This document shows positions 44,234-52,689 of a DNA stretch of 64,000 nucleotides, one piece after another. This DNA is from an uncultured Aquimarina sp. (GTDB lineage: Bacteria; Bacteroidota; Bacteroidia; Flavobacteriales; Flavobacteriaceae): the NCBI GenBank assembly GCA_947503835.1, contig CANNFM010000003.1:186001-250000 (forward strand), in the 5' to 3' direction. The notes beneath the pieces were generated by a model. It was not told the origin of the DNA. It saw only the letters and a list, made by a program, of their open reading frames with translations, and did not search any database. How positions within the stretch are numbered: position 1 is the stretch's first letter; each line of letters begins with the position of its first letter. The position numbers and the translations under genes were made by a program.

Positions 44234-45087
44234 TGGGCAAAGTTACCATAGTGAAACCAGGTTTCTTTGCAACGGTACAAGACAAAGGGCGGTTCGGATT
44301 TTCGAAATACGGTGTCCCAAGAAGTGGTGCTATGGATCAATTTTCATTTGCTATGGCTAATTTATTATTAGATAATGAAGAGAATGATGCATGTATTGAG
44401 TTTGCATTTCAGGGTTTAGTTTTAAAATTTTCTGAAGACACTTTGATTATAATAACAGGAGCTTATGTAACTATTTTTTTGAATGGTATTAAACAAGAAA
44501 TGTATCGAAGAATTAAAATACTTAAAAATGATGTTCTTGAGTTTAATTACGATAAGAAAGGGATGTATACGTACATAGGAATAAAAGGAGGGTTTTTGAC
44601 ACCTGTTGTTTTAAACAGTAGATCTTTTTATACATCAATTACTTCAGACTCGGTATTAAAAAAGGGAGCTGAATTGCCATACATGAAAAATGAGAGTACT
44701 AATGATCAATTTTCAAGTATTTCTAAACCTTTGTTGTTAGACAATTCTAATAGTATAGAAGTATATACAGGACCTGAATATTCTTTATTATCTCAAGAAC
44801 AGAAATCAACATTGTTAAGCCTTGATTTTACGATCTCTAATACTATTAGCAGAATGGCAATTCAATTAGAAGAGAAGTTATCTAATAATTTGCCATCTAT
44901 GCTAACGTCTCCGGTTTTACCGGGTACTATCCAGCTCACACCATCAGGTAACCTAATCATATTGATGAGAGATTGCCAAACTACAGGAGGATATCCAAGG
45001 GTTTTGCAAGTAAGCGAAATATCAATGAATACTATTGCACAAAAAAAGGTGGGAGAAAAAATTCAATTTAAGCTACTTGGAGAGTAA
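44230..45087 (+). CDS. pxpC: 5-oxoprolinase subunit C (KipA/allophanate-hydrolase-2 family)
   Basis: 285 aa. VTIVKPGFFATVQDKGRFGFSKYGVPRSGAMD and LPGTIQLTPSGNLIILMRDCQTTGGYPR are the conserved ends of the KipA/PxpC fold. Last gene of the Nramp-pxpABC operon; a GC-rich multi-hairpin region follows. Confidence 0.94.
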   Translation: MMGKVTIVKPGFFATVQDKGRFGFSKYGVPRSGAMDQFSFAMANLLLDNEENDACIEFAFQGLVLKFSEDTLIIITGAYVTIFLNGIKQEMYRRIKILKNDVLEFNYDKKGMYTYIGIKGGFLTPVVLNSRSFYTSITSDSVLKKGAELPYMKNESTNDQFSSISKPLLLDNSNSIEVYTGPEYSLLSQEQKSTLLSLDFTISNTISRMAIQLEEKLSNNLPSMLTSPVLPGTIQLTPSGNLIILMRDCQTTGGYPRVLQVSEISMNTIAQKKVGEKIQFKLLGE

Positions 45088-45111
45088 TACACTACAATCG
45101 AAATAAAATAA

Positions 45112-45156
45112 AGGGGTAAAACCCCCTGTTTGGATTAGGGGGAAAATCCCCTGTTG
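45112..45156. promoter_or_regulatory. GGGG/CCCC multi-hairpin region
   Basis: In 45 nt there are GGGGTAAAACCCC, CCCCCT...AGGGGG and AGGGGGAAAATCCCCT, which can pair in mutually exclusive ways. A CCCTTAAAAGGGG follows at 45238. It lies after pxpC and about 170 bp before the unknown gene at 45318, so it may end pxpABC and also regulate the next unit. Confidence 0.5.
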
Positions 45157-45317
45157 CTACTTTTTGTTGTTGTTAGGTGTTTTGGGTTAATCGATTGGTA
45201 TATATATGGTCTGGGTTAGTAATGGGCTAAGTTGATACCCTTAAAAGGGGAAGTATATTTGTTTAAAAGGTTGTTTTTTGGATATATTAGCAATAATTAA
45301 CGTAAAATATAAATGTA

Positions 45318-45713
45318 ATGGGAAAAAAAGTACCTAAAAACTGTATTACGGTTGAGGAAGCAAAAGAACTACAAAAAGCATGGTGTGATACCAGAACACC
45401 AGAAATTGATAAATGCCTTGGTTTTGAAGATACCAGAGAATTTTGGTGGAGTGTAGAAGAGTTAGAAGAATATCTTAAATATGTAAAAAAACAATCCAGA
45501 AAACAAGGAATTGACAATCCTGGGATTAGGATGTATTTTGGAGCCTATCCAAAAGAAAAATGTAAAATGGATAGAGGATATGCTACTTTGTTTTTAGCGC
45601 CAACCGGAGCGCCTGCCGGTGGTTTGGGTAAAGGAGGTGATAGTGCTGCTAATAATTATGAAGTAGCACCTTATAATAGTGGAGGAGCAGGACACCCTCC
45701 TTTTAAGTATTAA
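45318..45713 (+). CDS. Conserved-looking 131-aa protein of unknown function
   Basis: Starts MGKKVPKNCITVEEAKELQKAW, then CDTRTPEIDKCLGFEDTREFWWSVEELEEYLKYVKKQSRKQG, and ends in a Gly-rich tail (GAPAGGLGKGGDSAANNYEVAPYNSGGAGHPPFKY). No signal peptide. Three or four Cys and a WW pair stand out. I do not recognise the family. It is 2 nt upstream of a 7TM gene that overlaps a sensor-kinase gene, so it probably belongs to that signalling operon. Confidence 0.7.
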   Translation: MGKKVPKNCITVEEAKELQKAWCDTRTPEIDKCLGFEDTREFWWSVEELEEYLKYVKKQSRKQGIDNPGIRMYFGAYPKEKCKMDRGYATLFLAPTGAPAGGLGKGGDSAANNYEVAPYNSGGAGHPPFKY

Positions 45714-45715
45714 GC

Positions 45716-46414
45716 ATGTTTTTAGCTTCTATAAACATAGTTGAATTAATTGCAGCTATAGCTGGATTAATATTCATTAAAAAATATCGGGTTGACAAAA
45801 TAACCCGATATTTTGTTTATTTTCTTTGGTTGACTGTTTTTGTTGAGGTTGTATTCGGTTGGTTGCCAGCTTGTATTCATTATTTCGAAAGCTTTTCTTT
45901 TTTTAGAGGTACTTTTTTAGAGAAGAGTAATTATCCAATTTATAATATATTCCATATTGTGAGTTTTGCTTTTTATATTTTTTATTTTAGAAGTAATATA
46001 AGAAATGGTAAAATAATTATATATTTTAATTATTTATTGATTTTATATTTTATAGCTAGTATACTGAATTTATTATTTACAGATGTGTTCTATCTAAGAA
46101 TATCATCATTTAATTATATAGTTGGCTCTATTTTAATTTTTTTAAGCACGATTTTTTACTTTTTTGAAATTTTTAAAAGCGATAAAATTTTAACATTTCA
46201 TAAATCAATAGTTTCTTATGTTTCTATTGGGGCTTTGATTTTTCATTTAAGTATTACTCCTATCTTTATTTATGGGTCATATTATAGTAATTCTAAAGAT
46301 CCTGAATTTGTTCAGATTTATAGAATAATTCTTACGGCAGCAAATATTTTTATGTATACTTGCTATACTATTGGTTTTATAGTATGCTCGAAAAAGAACA
46401 AATCTTACTTATAA
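45716..46414 (+). CDS. Seven-helix membrane protein, putative sensor
   Basis: 232 aa with about seven hydrophobic helices (near 7-22, 33-52, 75-92, 101-121, 131-150, 164-185, 205-225) and no catalytic motif. Its end overlaps the start of a sensorless histidine kinase by 31 nt, so I infer that it acts as the membrane input module for that kinase. Confidence 0.72.
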   Translation: MFLASINIVELIAAIAGLIFIKKYRVDKITRYFVYFLWLTVFVEVVFGWLPACIHYFESFSFFRGTFLEKSNYPIYNIFHIVSFAFYIFYFRSNIRNGKIIIYFNYLLILYFIASILNLLFTDVFYLRISSFNYIVGSILIFLSTIFYFFEIFKSDKILTFHKSIVSYVSIGALIFHLSITPIFIYGSYYSNSKDPEFVQIYRIILTAANIFMYTCYTIGFIVCSKKNKSYL

Positions 46415-47160
46415 TTTATTTTACCGTTATTATTTTATTTTTTATAATATTCGGTATAATATTCTTTATTGCTTTTCAACGTAGAAAGAATAAACTACTT
46501 CTAGAGAAACTTAAAGCAGAACAACGTTTTGAGGATGAGATTTTTAAATCCAGGATAGAAATCCAAGAACAAGCCTTGAAAAATGTAAGTTGGGAGCTTC
46601 ATGATAATATTGGTCAATTATTATCTACTGCAGTAATGCAAATCAATATTATGGGGACAGTCATAGATGCGAAATCGGCAGACTCTCTGCAAGATGTGCG
46701 TAAATTAGTAGGAGATAGTCTTCAGGAAATACGTAACTTATCCAAAACGTTAAATAATGAAGTAATCCATAATATAGGGTTAGAAAAATCGATACAGGTA
46801 GAATTGGATAGATTTGAAAAACTTCGTTTTCTAAAAACAGAACTTACGGTTGCCGGAGAAGAGTTTCATGTCGATCCAAAAGATGAAATCATTTTGTATC
46901 GTATCATTCAGGAGTTTTTTTCTAATACTATAAAATATGCAGAGGCCTCTAATCTAAAAGTGGCGTTAGAGTATACTTCAAAAAATTTGATCATTAAGAT
47001 CCTGGAAGACGGGGTAGGTTTTGATATGAAATCTGTTCAGGCAAGTTCTGGATTATTAAATATGAAGAGTCGGGCGGCCTTGGTTAAGGCAAGTTTTGAT
47101 TATAAATCGGCACCAGGAAAAGGAGTGTCACTTTTGTTATCATATCCTGTAAAGGGATAA
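46384..47160 (+). CDS. HisKA_3-type sensor histidine kinase
   Basis: 258 aa from the ATG at 46384 (MLEKEQILLIIYF); the longer start at 46360 would only deepen the overlap. One membrane helix (about 7-31), a coiled coil, then HisKA_3 with VSWELHDNIGQLLSTAV (His73) and HATPase_c (EFFSNTIKYAEAS, EDGVGFD, GLLNMKSRA). No sensor domain. Pairs with the regulator 25 nt downstream. Confidence 0.9.
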   Translation: MLEKEQILLIIYFTVIILFFIIFGIIFFIAFQRRKNKLLLEKLKAEQRFEDEIFKSRIEIQEQALKNVSWELHDNIGQLLSTAVMQINIMGTVIDAKSADSLQDVRKLVGDSLQEIRNLSKTLNNEVIHNIGLEKSIQVELDRFEKLRFLKTELTVAGEEFHVDPKDEIILYRIIQEFFSNTIKYAEASNLKVALEYTSKNLIIKILEDGVGFDMKSVQASSGLLNMKSRAALVKASFDYKSAPGKGVSLLLSYPVKG

Positions 47161-47185
47161 GGGTTGAATAAAAAGCGTACTAAAA

Positions 47186-47833
47186 ATGAAAAAAAAGACT
47201 ATAGTAATTGTTGATGATCATCTTCTGTTTGCGCAATCTCTAGAGAGTTTGATTTCTAAGCTTGAAGAGTATGAGGTTTTGGCAATTCTTAAAAACGGTA
47301 AAGAACTTACACAATATTATCTTCATAAAAGAAAAATCCCTGATCTTATTCTTTTAGATGTGAAGATGCCAGTGATGGATGGGGTGCAAACGATGTTATG
47401 GCTTAAAAAGAATCGGCCCGATCAAAAAGTATTGGCCTTAACCATGGAAGATGACGAAGAAACCATTATCAAAATGCTTAGAGCTGGCGCAAAAGGATAT
47501 TTACTAAAAGATATTCATCCAGAGAATTTTGAATTTGCTATGAAAATGGTTATTGAGCAAGGTTTTTATTATTCAGGAAAAGTAGAAAGTGCATTAAAAC
47601 ATTCTGAAGGCTTTGATCCTGTTGTAGATTTTCAGGAAAGATTAACAGATAAAGAAAGAGGCTTTTTAAAATATGCCTGTTCAGAACTTACCTATAGAGA
47701 TATTGCAGCAGAGATGGGCTTAAGTCCAAAAACGATAGAGAATTATAGAGAAACCGTTTTCAGAAAATTAGAGGTAAAAACCAGAGTGGGTTTAGTGATC
47801 TATTGTATCAAAAATAATTTATTTAAGGTGTAG
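47186..47833 (+). CDS. NarL/LuxR-type response regulator
   Basis: 215 aa. Receiver with DD at 10-11, Asp58 (LILLDVKMPVMDG) and LKD near 107; LuxR HTH at about 150-212 (LTDKERGFLKYACSELTYRDIAAEMGLSPKTIENYRETVFRKL). Last gene of the four-gene signalling unit 45318-47833. Candidate targets are the GGGG/CCCC palindromes ahead of 45318; this is speculative. Confidence 0.92.
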   Translation: MKKKTIVIVDDHLLFAQSLESLISKLEEYEVLAILKNGKELTQYYLHKRKIPDLILLDVKMPVMDGVQTMLWLKKNRPDQKVLALTMEDDEETIIKMLRAGAKGYLLKDIHPENFEFAMKMVIEQGFYYSGKVESALKHSEGFDPVVDFQERLTDKERGFLKYACSELTYRDIAAEMGLSPKTIENYRETVFRKLEVKTRVGLVIYCIKNNLFKV

Positions 47834-48156
47834 TAAAAACCAATTGCCTTATAAGCATCAAGAGTATGGTCTTGTAGATGTTATTTTGAGGTCACATTTA
47901 ACTTTTTATACTTTCTAAATACAAGAAGGTGAAAACAAAATTTCCTGTAAAATCACGTGTTGTTTAGGTGGTATTAAATTAACATTTATATTGATTATTT
48001 TGATATTTAATTATGTTTTTATTACGGTTTTTTAATTAAAAATGTTAATTTTTTATAACTGTGGTAATATACTATTAGAAGTTGCAAATATAGTATGATT
48101 TAAATATTTGTATTAGAAGTAAGTTTGTGTAACTAACACAAACTTACACTTTAATC
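47834..48156 (+). other. Upstream region of the metalloprotease gene
   Basis: 323 bp without a gene, very AT-rich. The only clear structure is a perfect 12-bp hairpin (48119-48147), 9 nt before the ATG at 48157. Confidence 0.5.
48119..48147 (+). promoter_or_regulatory. Hairpin directly before the metalloprotease start codon
   Basis: GTAAGTTTGTGT (48119-48130) and ACACAAACTTAC (48136-48147) form a perfect 12-bp stem with AACTA loop. An AATATTTG -7-like element just upstream would place it at the extreme 5' end of the mRNA. Confidence 0.6.
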
Positions 48157-51100
48157 ATGAAAAATCAACTTTCCCTACTCCTAGGAGTATTCGTAACTGT
48201 TTGTGGTTTCTCACAAACCAATAATTTTTGGACGAAAAACCTTAATTCAACGCAAGGCAAAAACATTTCTTCCACAAAGAATAATACAGAAACTTCACAT
48301 CAAAACACATATAATCTTAGTGTTGAAAAATTGAAGGAAGTTTTATCTCATTGTCCTAAAAGATCCAATTCATTTGACAAATCAAATGTCATTATCACTC
48401 TTCCTACTGAAGACGGAAAATTTAAAGAATTCCGTGTAAAAGAAACAAGTGTTTTACATCCAGATTTAGCCAGGAAGTTTCCAGATATTAAGTCTTATGT
48501 CGGTACACCTGTTAATGGAGAAGGTGGAGTAGTACATTTTAGTTTGGGGCATACTAACTTTAGGGCTATGATTATGAAACCTGATGCTACAATAACGGAT
48601 ATCAAACCTTTTACTAGTAATAGTAAAACGTATATGGTTACTTCAAAAACGGATGGATCAGAAAAACCTATTAACTGTCAAATAATTGATAATGAAGCCG
48701 AAACTCTTTCAGAAAAAAGTACAAAGCAAGCTGAAAAATCAAACAAAGCAAGAAGAGACGCTAATGATGGTCGTGTTAGAGTCTACCGAATGGCTATAGC
48801 AGTAACGGGAGAATTGTCTAAAATTTATACTGATGCGGCAAACGTTACAAATGGTTCAACTCAACAAAGGAAAGCCGCTGTACTTGCTGCCTTAAATGCA
48901 CTCATGACAAGAGTGAATGCGGTTTATGAACGAGATCTTGGAACTACGTTTGAATTAGTACCCAATATTGAGAATTCCATTTTTCTTGACCCAGTAACTG
49001 ACGGTTTTACGCATGGTAATACTTCAGCATCAGTAAATGAGGTCCAAGCTATTCTTGATGCTACAATTGGTAACGCTAACTATGATATTGGTCATGTTTT
49101 AGATTCAGATGGGACTGGACGTGGAGCGTTAAGATCTGTATGTGATGATAGTAAAAAAGCTGAAGGAGCTACTGGTGCACATCCTTTCACATCTGTCGCA
49201 GATTATTTCTATCGCACATTCGTTCACGAAATAGGTCATCAATTCGGTGCTAACCATTCGTTTAATAACTCATGCGGTGGTAATCGTCTTGACGAAGGTG
49301 CTGTTGAACCAGGAGGAGGTAATACTATCATGGCATATACAGGTTGTGCTCCTAATACAGAAAATACACAATATGTTTTTTTTCATGCTAAACAAATAGA
49401 TGAAATGTGGAATCATATTGTAAGCACAGCAGGTTGTGGCACAACAAGATCAATAGGTAATAGTGCTCCAACAGCTAATGTAGGAGGTAATTATACGATT
49501 CCAAGATCTACTCCATTTATATTAGAAGGATCAGGTAGTGATCCTAATACATCCGATCAACTAACATATACTTGGAACCAAATGGATAAAGAAATAGCTC
49601 CTATGCCTCCTCGTGCTACGTCAACTAACGGTCCTGCATTCCGTTATCAACCACCTTCAACATCACCAAATCGATATATGCCTAACCTTACTACGATAAA
49701 AGCTGGAAATGCTTCTTCTGAATGGGAGGTAACACCTTCTGTTGCCAGAACGATGAATTTTAGATTCACCGTAAGAGATAACCATCCAGGAGGAGGTAAT
49801 ACAGATTCTAAAGATGCTGTTATTACGGTAAGTGGAACTGCTGGTCCTTTTGTGGTAACTTCTCAAAACACTAGATTTGATGCGCCAGTAGGCTCTACGC
49901 AAACGGTAACCTGGAACGTAGCAGGAACCACAGGAAATGGAGTGAATGCAGCGAATGTAGATATTTTATTATCTACAGATGGTGGAAATACATACCCAAT
50001 AACATTAGCTTCTGCAGTACCTAACGATGGTTCTCAACAAATTACAATACCAGACAATGAAGGAGGTGTAAATAGAATTATGGTAAGAGGTACGAATAAT
50101 ATCTTTTTCGATGTTACAAATGCTAATTTTAGTATTACCAATGGAAATTTGGATCCTATGCCTACAAATTATTGTGCTGCGGGTTATCAAGGGAATAATT
50201 ATATAGATGAAGTTATCTTTGGTGCTATCAATAATAAAAGTGAAAATGGTGCGTATTCTGATTTTACGAACCTGGGAACCAACATTACTAAAGGCGAATC
50301 TGTTGCTTTAACCGTTAATCCAGGAATCGATTTCTGGGATCCTAATTATTTTGGAGCTTGGATTGATTGGAATAAAGATGGAGATTTTGAAGATGCAGGT
50401 GAAGAAGTTTTATTAACAACCAATGGTGCCGGTGGTGTAACAACAACTGTTGTAGTTCCTTTTACCGCAAAAAGTGGCGCGACCAGATTAAGAGTACGTT
50501 ATAAAATACATACTGCCCCTGAGCCTTGTGGAACAGCAAGAACTAATGGTGATGAAGTAGAAGATTATTTTCTGTTTATTAAAGGGGGTGGTACAACAAA
50601 CCCAACTTGTAATGATGGTATTCAAAATGGTGATGAAACAGGAATAGATTGCGGAGGATCTTCTTGTGATCCTTGTACAACCAATCCGACTTGTAACGAT
50701 GGTATTCAAAATGGTAATGAAACAGGAGTAGATTGTGGCGGAGATTGCACACCGTGTAATACAAATGTAACTTATTGTAATACTGGTAGACAAGGTTCCA
50801 ATTATATAGCCGAAGTGACCTTTGGATCAATTTCTAATACAAGCCAGAATAGTGCTTATTCAGATTTCACTTCTCAGAGTACAAGTGTTCAAAAAGGAGC
50901 TTCAGTAACGTTAACGGTTACTCCTGGGATAGTTACTTCTAATTGGAACTCTAATGTAGTTGGAGGTTGGATCGACTGGAATCAAGATGGAGATTTTGAG
51001 GACCCAGGAGAAGAGGTTTTGATGAAGCCAAGAGGTACAGGATCTGGATCTGCCACAGTAGTAATACCAAATAATGCCAAAAATGGTTCAACTAGATTAC

Positions 51101-51984
51101 GGGTTCGTTATAGATGGTTTAGTAACCCATCACCTTGTGGTACAACAGAAGGAGACGAAGTAGAGGATTATACAGTAATTGTTGGAGGTACAACGACTCC
51201 TACTTGTACCGATGGTACTCAGAATGGAAATGAGATAGGGGTTGATTGTGGAGGATCATGTCCTCCTTGTAATAATGACGGAACTATTGTATATGTGGAT
51301 ATAGAAGATAAAACAACCAATTCATCAAACAGTTGGAATTTCTTTAGAATTGAGGTTGGAGATGATAATGGTTTCGGGGGATGGTTCTCTAATAACTCCC
51401 TTCGATTTGTAACCTACGGAAAAGATTTGGTCTGCCAGGGAACAACTAGTAATGTAACCCTAATTGAAGAAGGAGTAGAAGTAGGGGCTTCCAGTAGTTT
51501 TGTCTCTAATTCAAACAGTTTTGTAGTAAGCTCTTCATCTTATTCAAGTTGGAACGGTAAATCAGGTTATATAGGGTTTAAATTTCAAATAGGAGGAAAA
51601 ACCCATTATGGTTGGTTCTATGTGACTGTAGCTAATAATGGATTGTCATATACTATAAAAGATTATGCATATAATACTACAGAAAATCAAGGACTAGTTA
51701 CCAAAAGGCCTTCAGCTTTTAAATTAAATGTATCAGAGAATGAGGTTAATTTATATCCAAACCCATTTAAAAATACGTTTACAATTGATGTCTCAAAATT
51801 AGATAACGAAAGAGTAACTGTTAGTGTTTATGATATATTAGGAAAAAAATTGATACGTCAAGAGTATCATAAAAACCCTGGTAAAATAACCTTAGGTGAA
51901 CAGATCAAGGAATCAGGAAACTATTTCATAAAAATACAAACAAATACAAAGGTTCAAACTTTAAGGATTGTTAGGTTTAAATAG
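48157..51984 (+). CDS. Secreted M12B-like (reprolysin) metalloprotease with GEVED domains and T9SS tail
   Basis: 1275 aa. Signal peptide MKNQLSLLLGVFVTVCGFSQ; a propeptide to about 200; a metzincin catalytic domain with HEIGHQFGANH (357-367). A PKD/Ig-like stretch follows (about 440-690). Two GEVED domains are centred on WIDWNKDGDFEDAGEEV (about 735) and WIDWNQDGDFEDPGEEV (about 938). Three short Cys-rich repeats of the form TCNDGIQNGxExGxDCGG lie at about 815, 843 and 1017. A type IX sorting domain occupies about 1196-1275 (NLYPNPFKNT...). Likely an extracellular protease exported through T9SS. Confidence 0.93.
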   Translation: MKNQLSLLLGVFVTVCGFSQTNNFWTKNLNSTQGKNISSTKNNTETSHQNTYNLSVEKLKEVLSHCPKRSNSFDKSNVIITLPTEDGKFKEFRVKETSVLHPDLARKFPDIKSYVGTPVNGEGGVVHFSLGHTNFRAMIMKPDATITDIKPFTSNSKTYMVTSKTDGSEKPINCQIIDNEAETLSEKSTKQAEKSNKARRDANDGRVRVYRMAIAVTGELSKIYTDAANVTNGSTQQRKAAVLAALNALMTRVNAVYERDLGTTFELVPNIENSIFLDPVTDGFTHGNTSASVNEVQAILDATIGNANYDIGHVLDSDGTGRGALRSVCDDSKKAEGATGAHPFTSVADYFYRTFVHEIGHQFGANHSFNNSCGGNRLDEGAVEPGGGNTIMAYTGCAPNTENTQYVFFHAKQIDEMWNHIVSTAGCGTTRSIGNSAPTANVGGNYTIPRSTPFILEGSGSDPNTSDQLTYTWNQMDKEIAPMPPRATSTNGPAFRYQPPSTSPNRYMPNLTTIKAGNASSEWEVTPSVARTMNFRFTVRDNHPGGGNTDSKDAVITVSGTAGPFVVTSQNTRFDAPVGSTQTVTWNVAGTTGNGVNAANVDILLSTDGGNTYPITLASAVPNDGSQQITIPDNEGGVNRIMVRGTNNIFFDVTNANFSITNGNLDPMPTNYCAAGYQGNNYIDEVIFGAINNKSENGAYSDFTNLGTNITKGESVALTVNPGIDFWDPNYFGAWIDWNKDGDFEDAGEEVLLTTNGAGGVTTTVVVPFTAKSGATRLRVRYKIHTAPEPCGTARTNGDEVEDYFLFIKGGGTTNPTCNDGIQNGDETGIDCGGSSCDPCTTNPTCNDGIQNGNETGVDCGGDCTPCNTNVTYCNTGRQGSNYIAEVTFGSISNTSQNSAYSDFTSQSTSVQKGASVTLTVTPGIVTSNWNSNVVGGWIDWNQDGDFEDPGEEVLMKPRGTGSGSATVVIPNNAKNGSTRLRVRYRWFSNPSPCGTTEGDEVEDYTVIVGGTTTPTCTDGTQNGNEIGVDCGGSCPPCNNDGTIVYVDIEDKTTNSSNSWNFFRIEVGDDNGFGGWFSNNSLRFVTYGKDLVCQGTTSNVTLIEEGVEVGASSSFVSNSNSFVVSSSSYSSWNGKSGYIGFKFQIGGKTHYGWFYVTVANNGLSYTIKDYAYNTTENQGLVTKRPSAFKLNVSENEVNLYPNPFKNTFTIDVSKLDNERVTVSVYDILGKKLIRQEYHKNPGKITLGEQIKESGNYFIKIQTNTKVQTLRIVRFK

Positions 51985-52135
51985 GGGGTCTTGTTTTTTC
52001 ATATGCCTAATAGGGAGCTGTCCGATAGGGCAGCTTCTTAATCCGATGAACAATGGCTATAGTTCTCGGTTAGTAATCATAAAATGAAAATCTTATGTCT
52101 GATTATTTAATTTTTGATTTAATACAATAAAGAAC

Positions 52136-52167
52136 TTGGTTTTCAGATATATAATTTGTTATATTTG
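52136..52167 (+). promoter_or_regulatory. Predicted ilv operon promoter
   Basis: TTG at 52136-52138 and TATATTTG at 52160-52167 (TAnnTTTG) with a 21-bp spacer. The start of transcription would be a few bases before the leader-1 ATG at 52176. Confidence 0.6.
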
Positions 52168-52175
52168 AAATGTAA

Positions 52176-52241
52176 ATGAAAAGAAACAATATAAATATCA
52201 ATAATGTCATTAGTATTGAGGTGATTATTTCACTTCGATAA
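52176..52241 (+). CDS. ilv leader peptide 1
   Basis: 21 codons: MKRNNININNVISIEVIISL plus R and stop TAA. Six Ile, two Val and one Leu, i.e. 9 of 21 are products of the operon it precedes. AAAGGGA (52240-52246), overlapping the stop, can pair with TCCCTTT (52272-52278) in the terminator's left arm. GAGGTGA (52218-52224) and TCACTTC (52230-52236) form a small hairpin inside the leader. Confidence 0.82.
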   Translation: MKRNNININNVISIEVIISLR

Positions 52242-52267
52242 AGGGATATTTTGGTATACTAAATATA

Positions 52268-52302
52268 AAATTCCCTTTGTGATCGCAAAGGGAATTTTTT
52301 TT
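52268..52302 (+). terminator. ilv attenuator terminator 1
   Basis: AAATTCCCTTTG (52268-52279) and CAAAGGGAATTT (52286-52297) form a perfect 12-bp stem with TGATCG loop, ending in an eight-T run. It is intrinsic and lies 26 nt after the leader-1 stop. Confidence 0.9.
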
Positions 52303-52316
52303 ACCAATCATTAAAA

Positions 52317-52379
52317 ATGAATACACACAAAAATATAAATAGTAATGTCATTATTATTATGGTCATCAATTCACGATGA
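52317..52379 (+). CDS. ilv leader peptide 2
   Basis: 20 codons: MNTHKNINSNVIIIMVINSR and stop TGA. Five Ile and two Val, with three consecutive Ile codons ATT ATT ATT. AAGGGA (52379-52384), overlapping the stop, can pair with TCCCTT (52411-52416). It resembles leader 1 (shared N-I-N-x-N-V-I core and terminal Arg), so the two arose by tandem duplication. Confidence 0.82.
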   Translation: MNTHKNINSNVIIIMVINSR

Positions 52380-52409
52380 AGGGATTTTGTTATGGCAAAA
52401 AGTAGTAGG

Positions 52410-52440
52410 CTCCCTTTAATAAAATGAAGGGAGTTTTTTT
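52410..52440 (+). terminator. ilv attenuator terminator 2
   Basis: CTCCCTT (52410-52416) and AAGGGAG (52427-52433) pair with a 10-nt loop and are followed by seven T. Second intrinsic terminator before ilvD. Confidence 0.85.
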
Positions 52441-52689
52441 GTGAGTTAAAATAGATGTTTGATAAAAAATTAACAAATAGTGATTGTAAATGTTTTATTG
52501 TTAGTGTATTGATTATCAGGTATTAATGAAGATATTGTAGCTATTGGATGTTGTAAGGACATTGAATAATATGTAATGGTTTAGCCACAACAAAATAATT
52601 TTATACTGTGGTTTATTTATTAAGGTAGATATATCTTATTTTTTTAGTTAAAATTTTAAATAATTCTCAAAAAAATCACAAAAAGAAGA

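Larger units (their letters stand above)
51985..52689 (+). promoter_or_regulatory. ilv leader region with tandem attenuators
   Basis: 705 bp upstream of ilvD. Contents in order: promoter (TTG 52136, TATATTTG 52160), leader peptide 1, terminator 1, leader peptide 2, terminator 2, then about 250 bp AT-rich sequence to ilvD. Each leader has an antiterminator segment that overlaps its stop codon. Confidence 0.85.
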
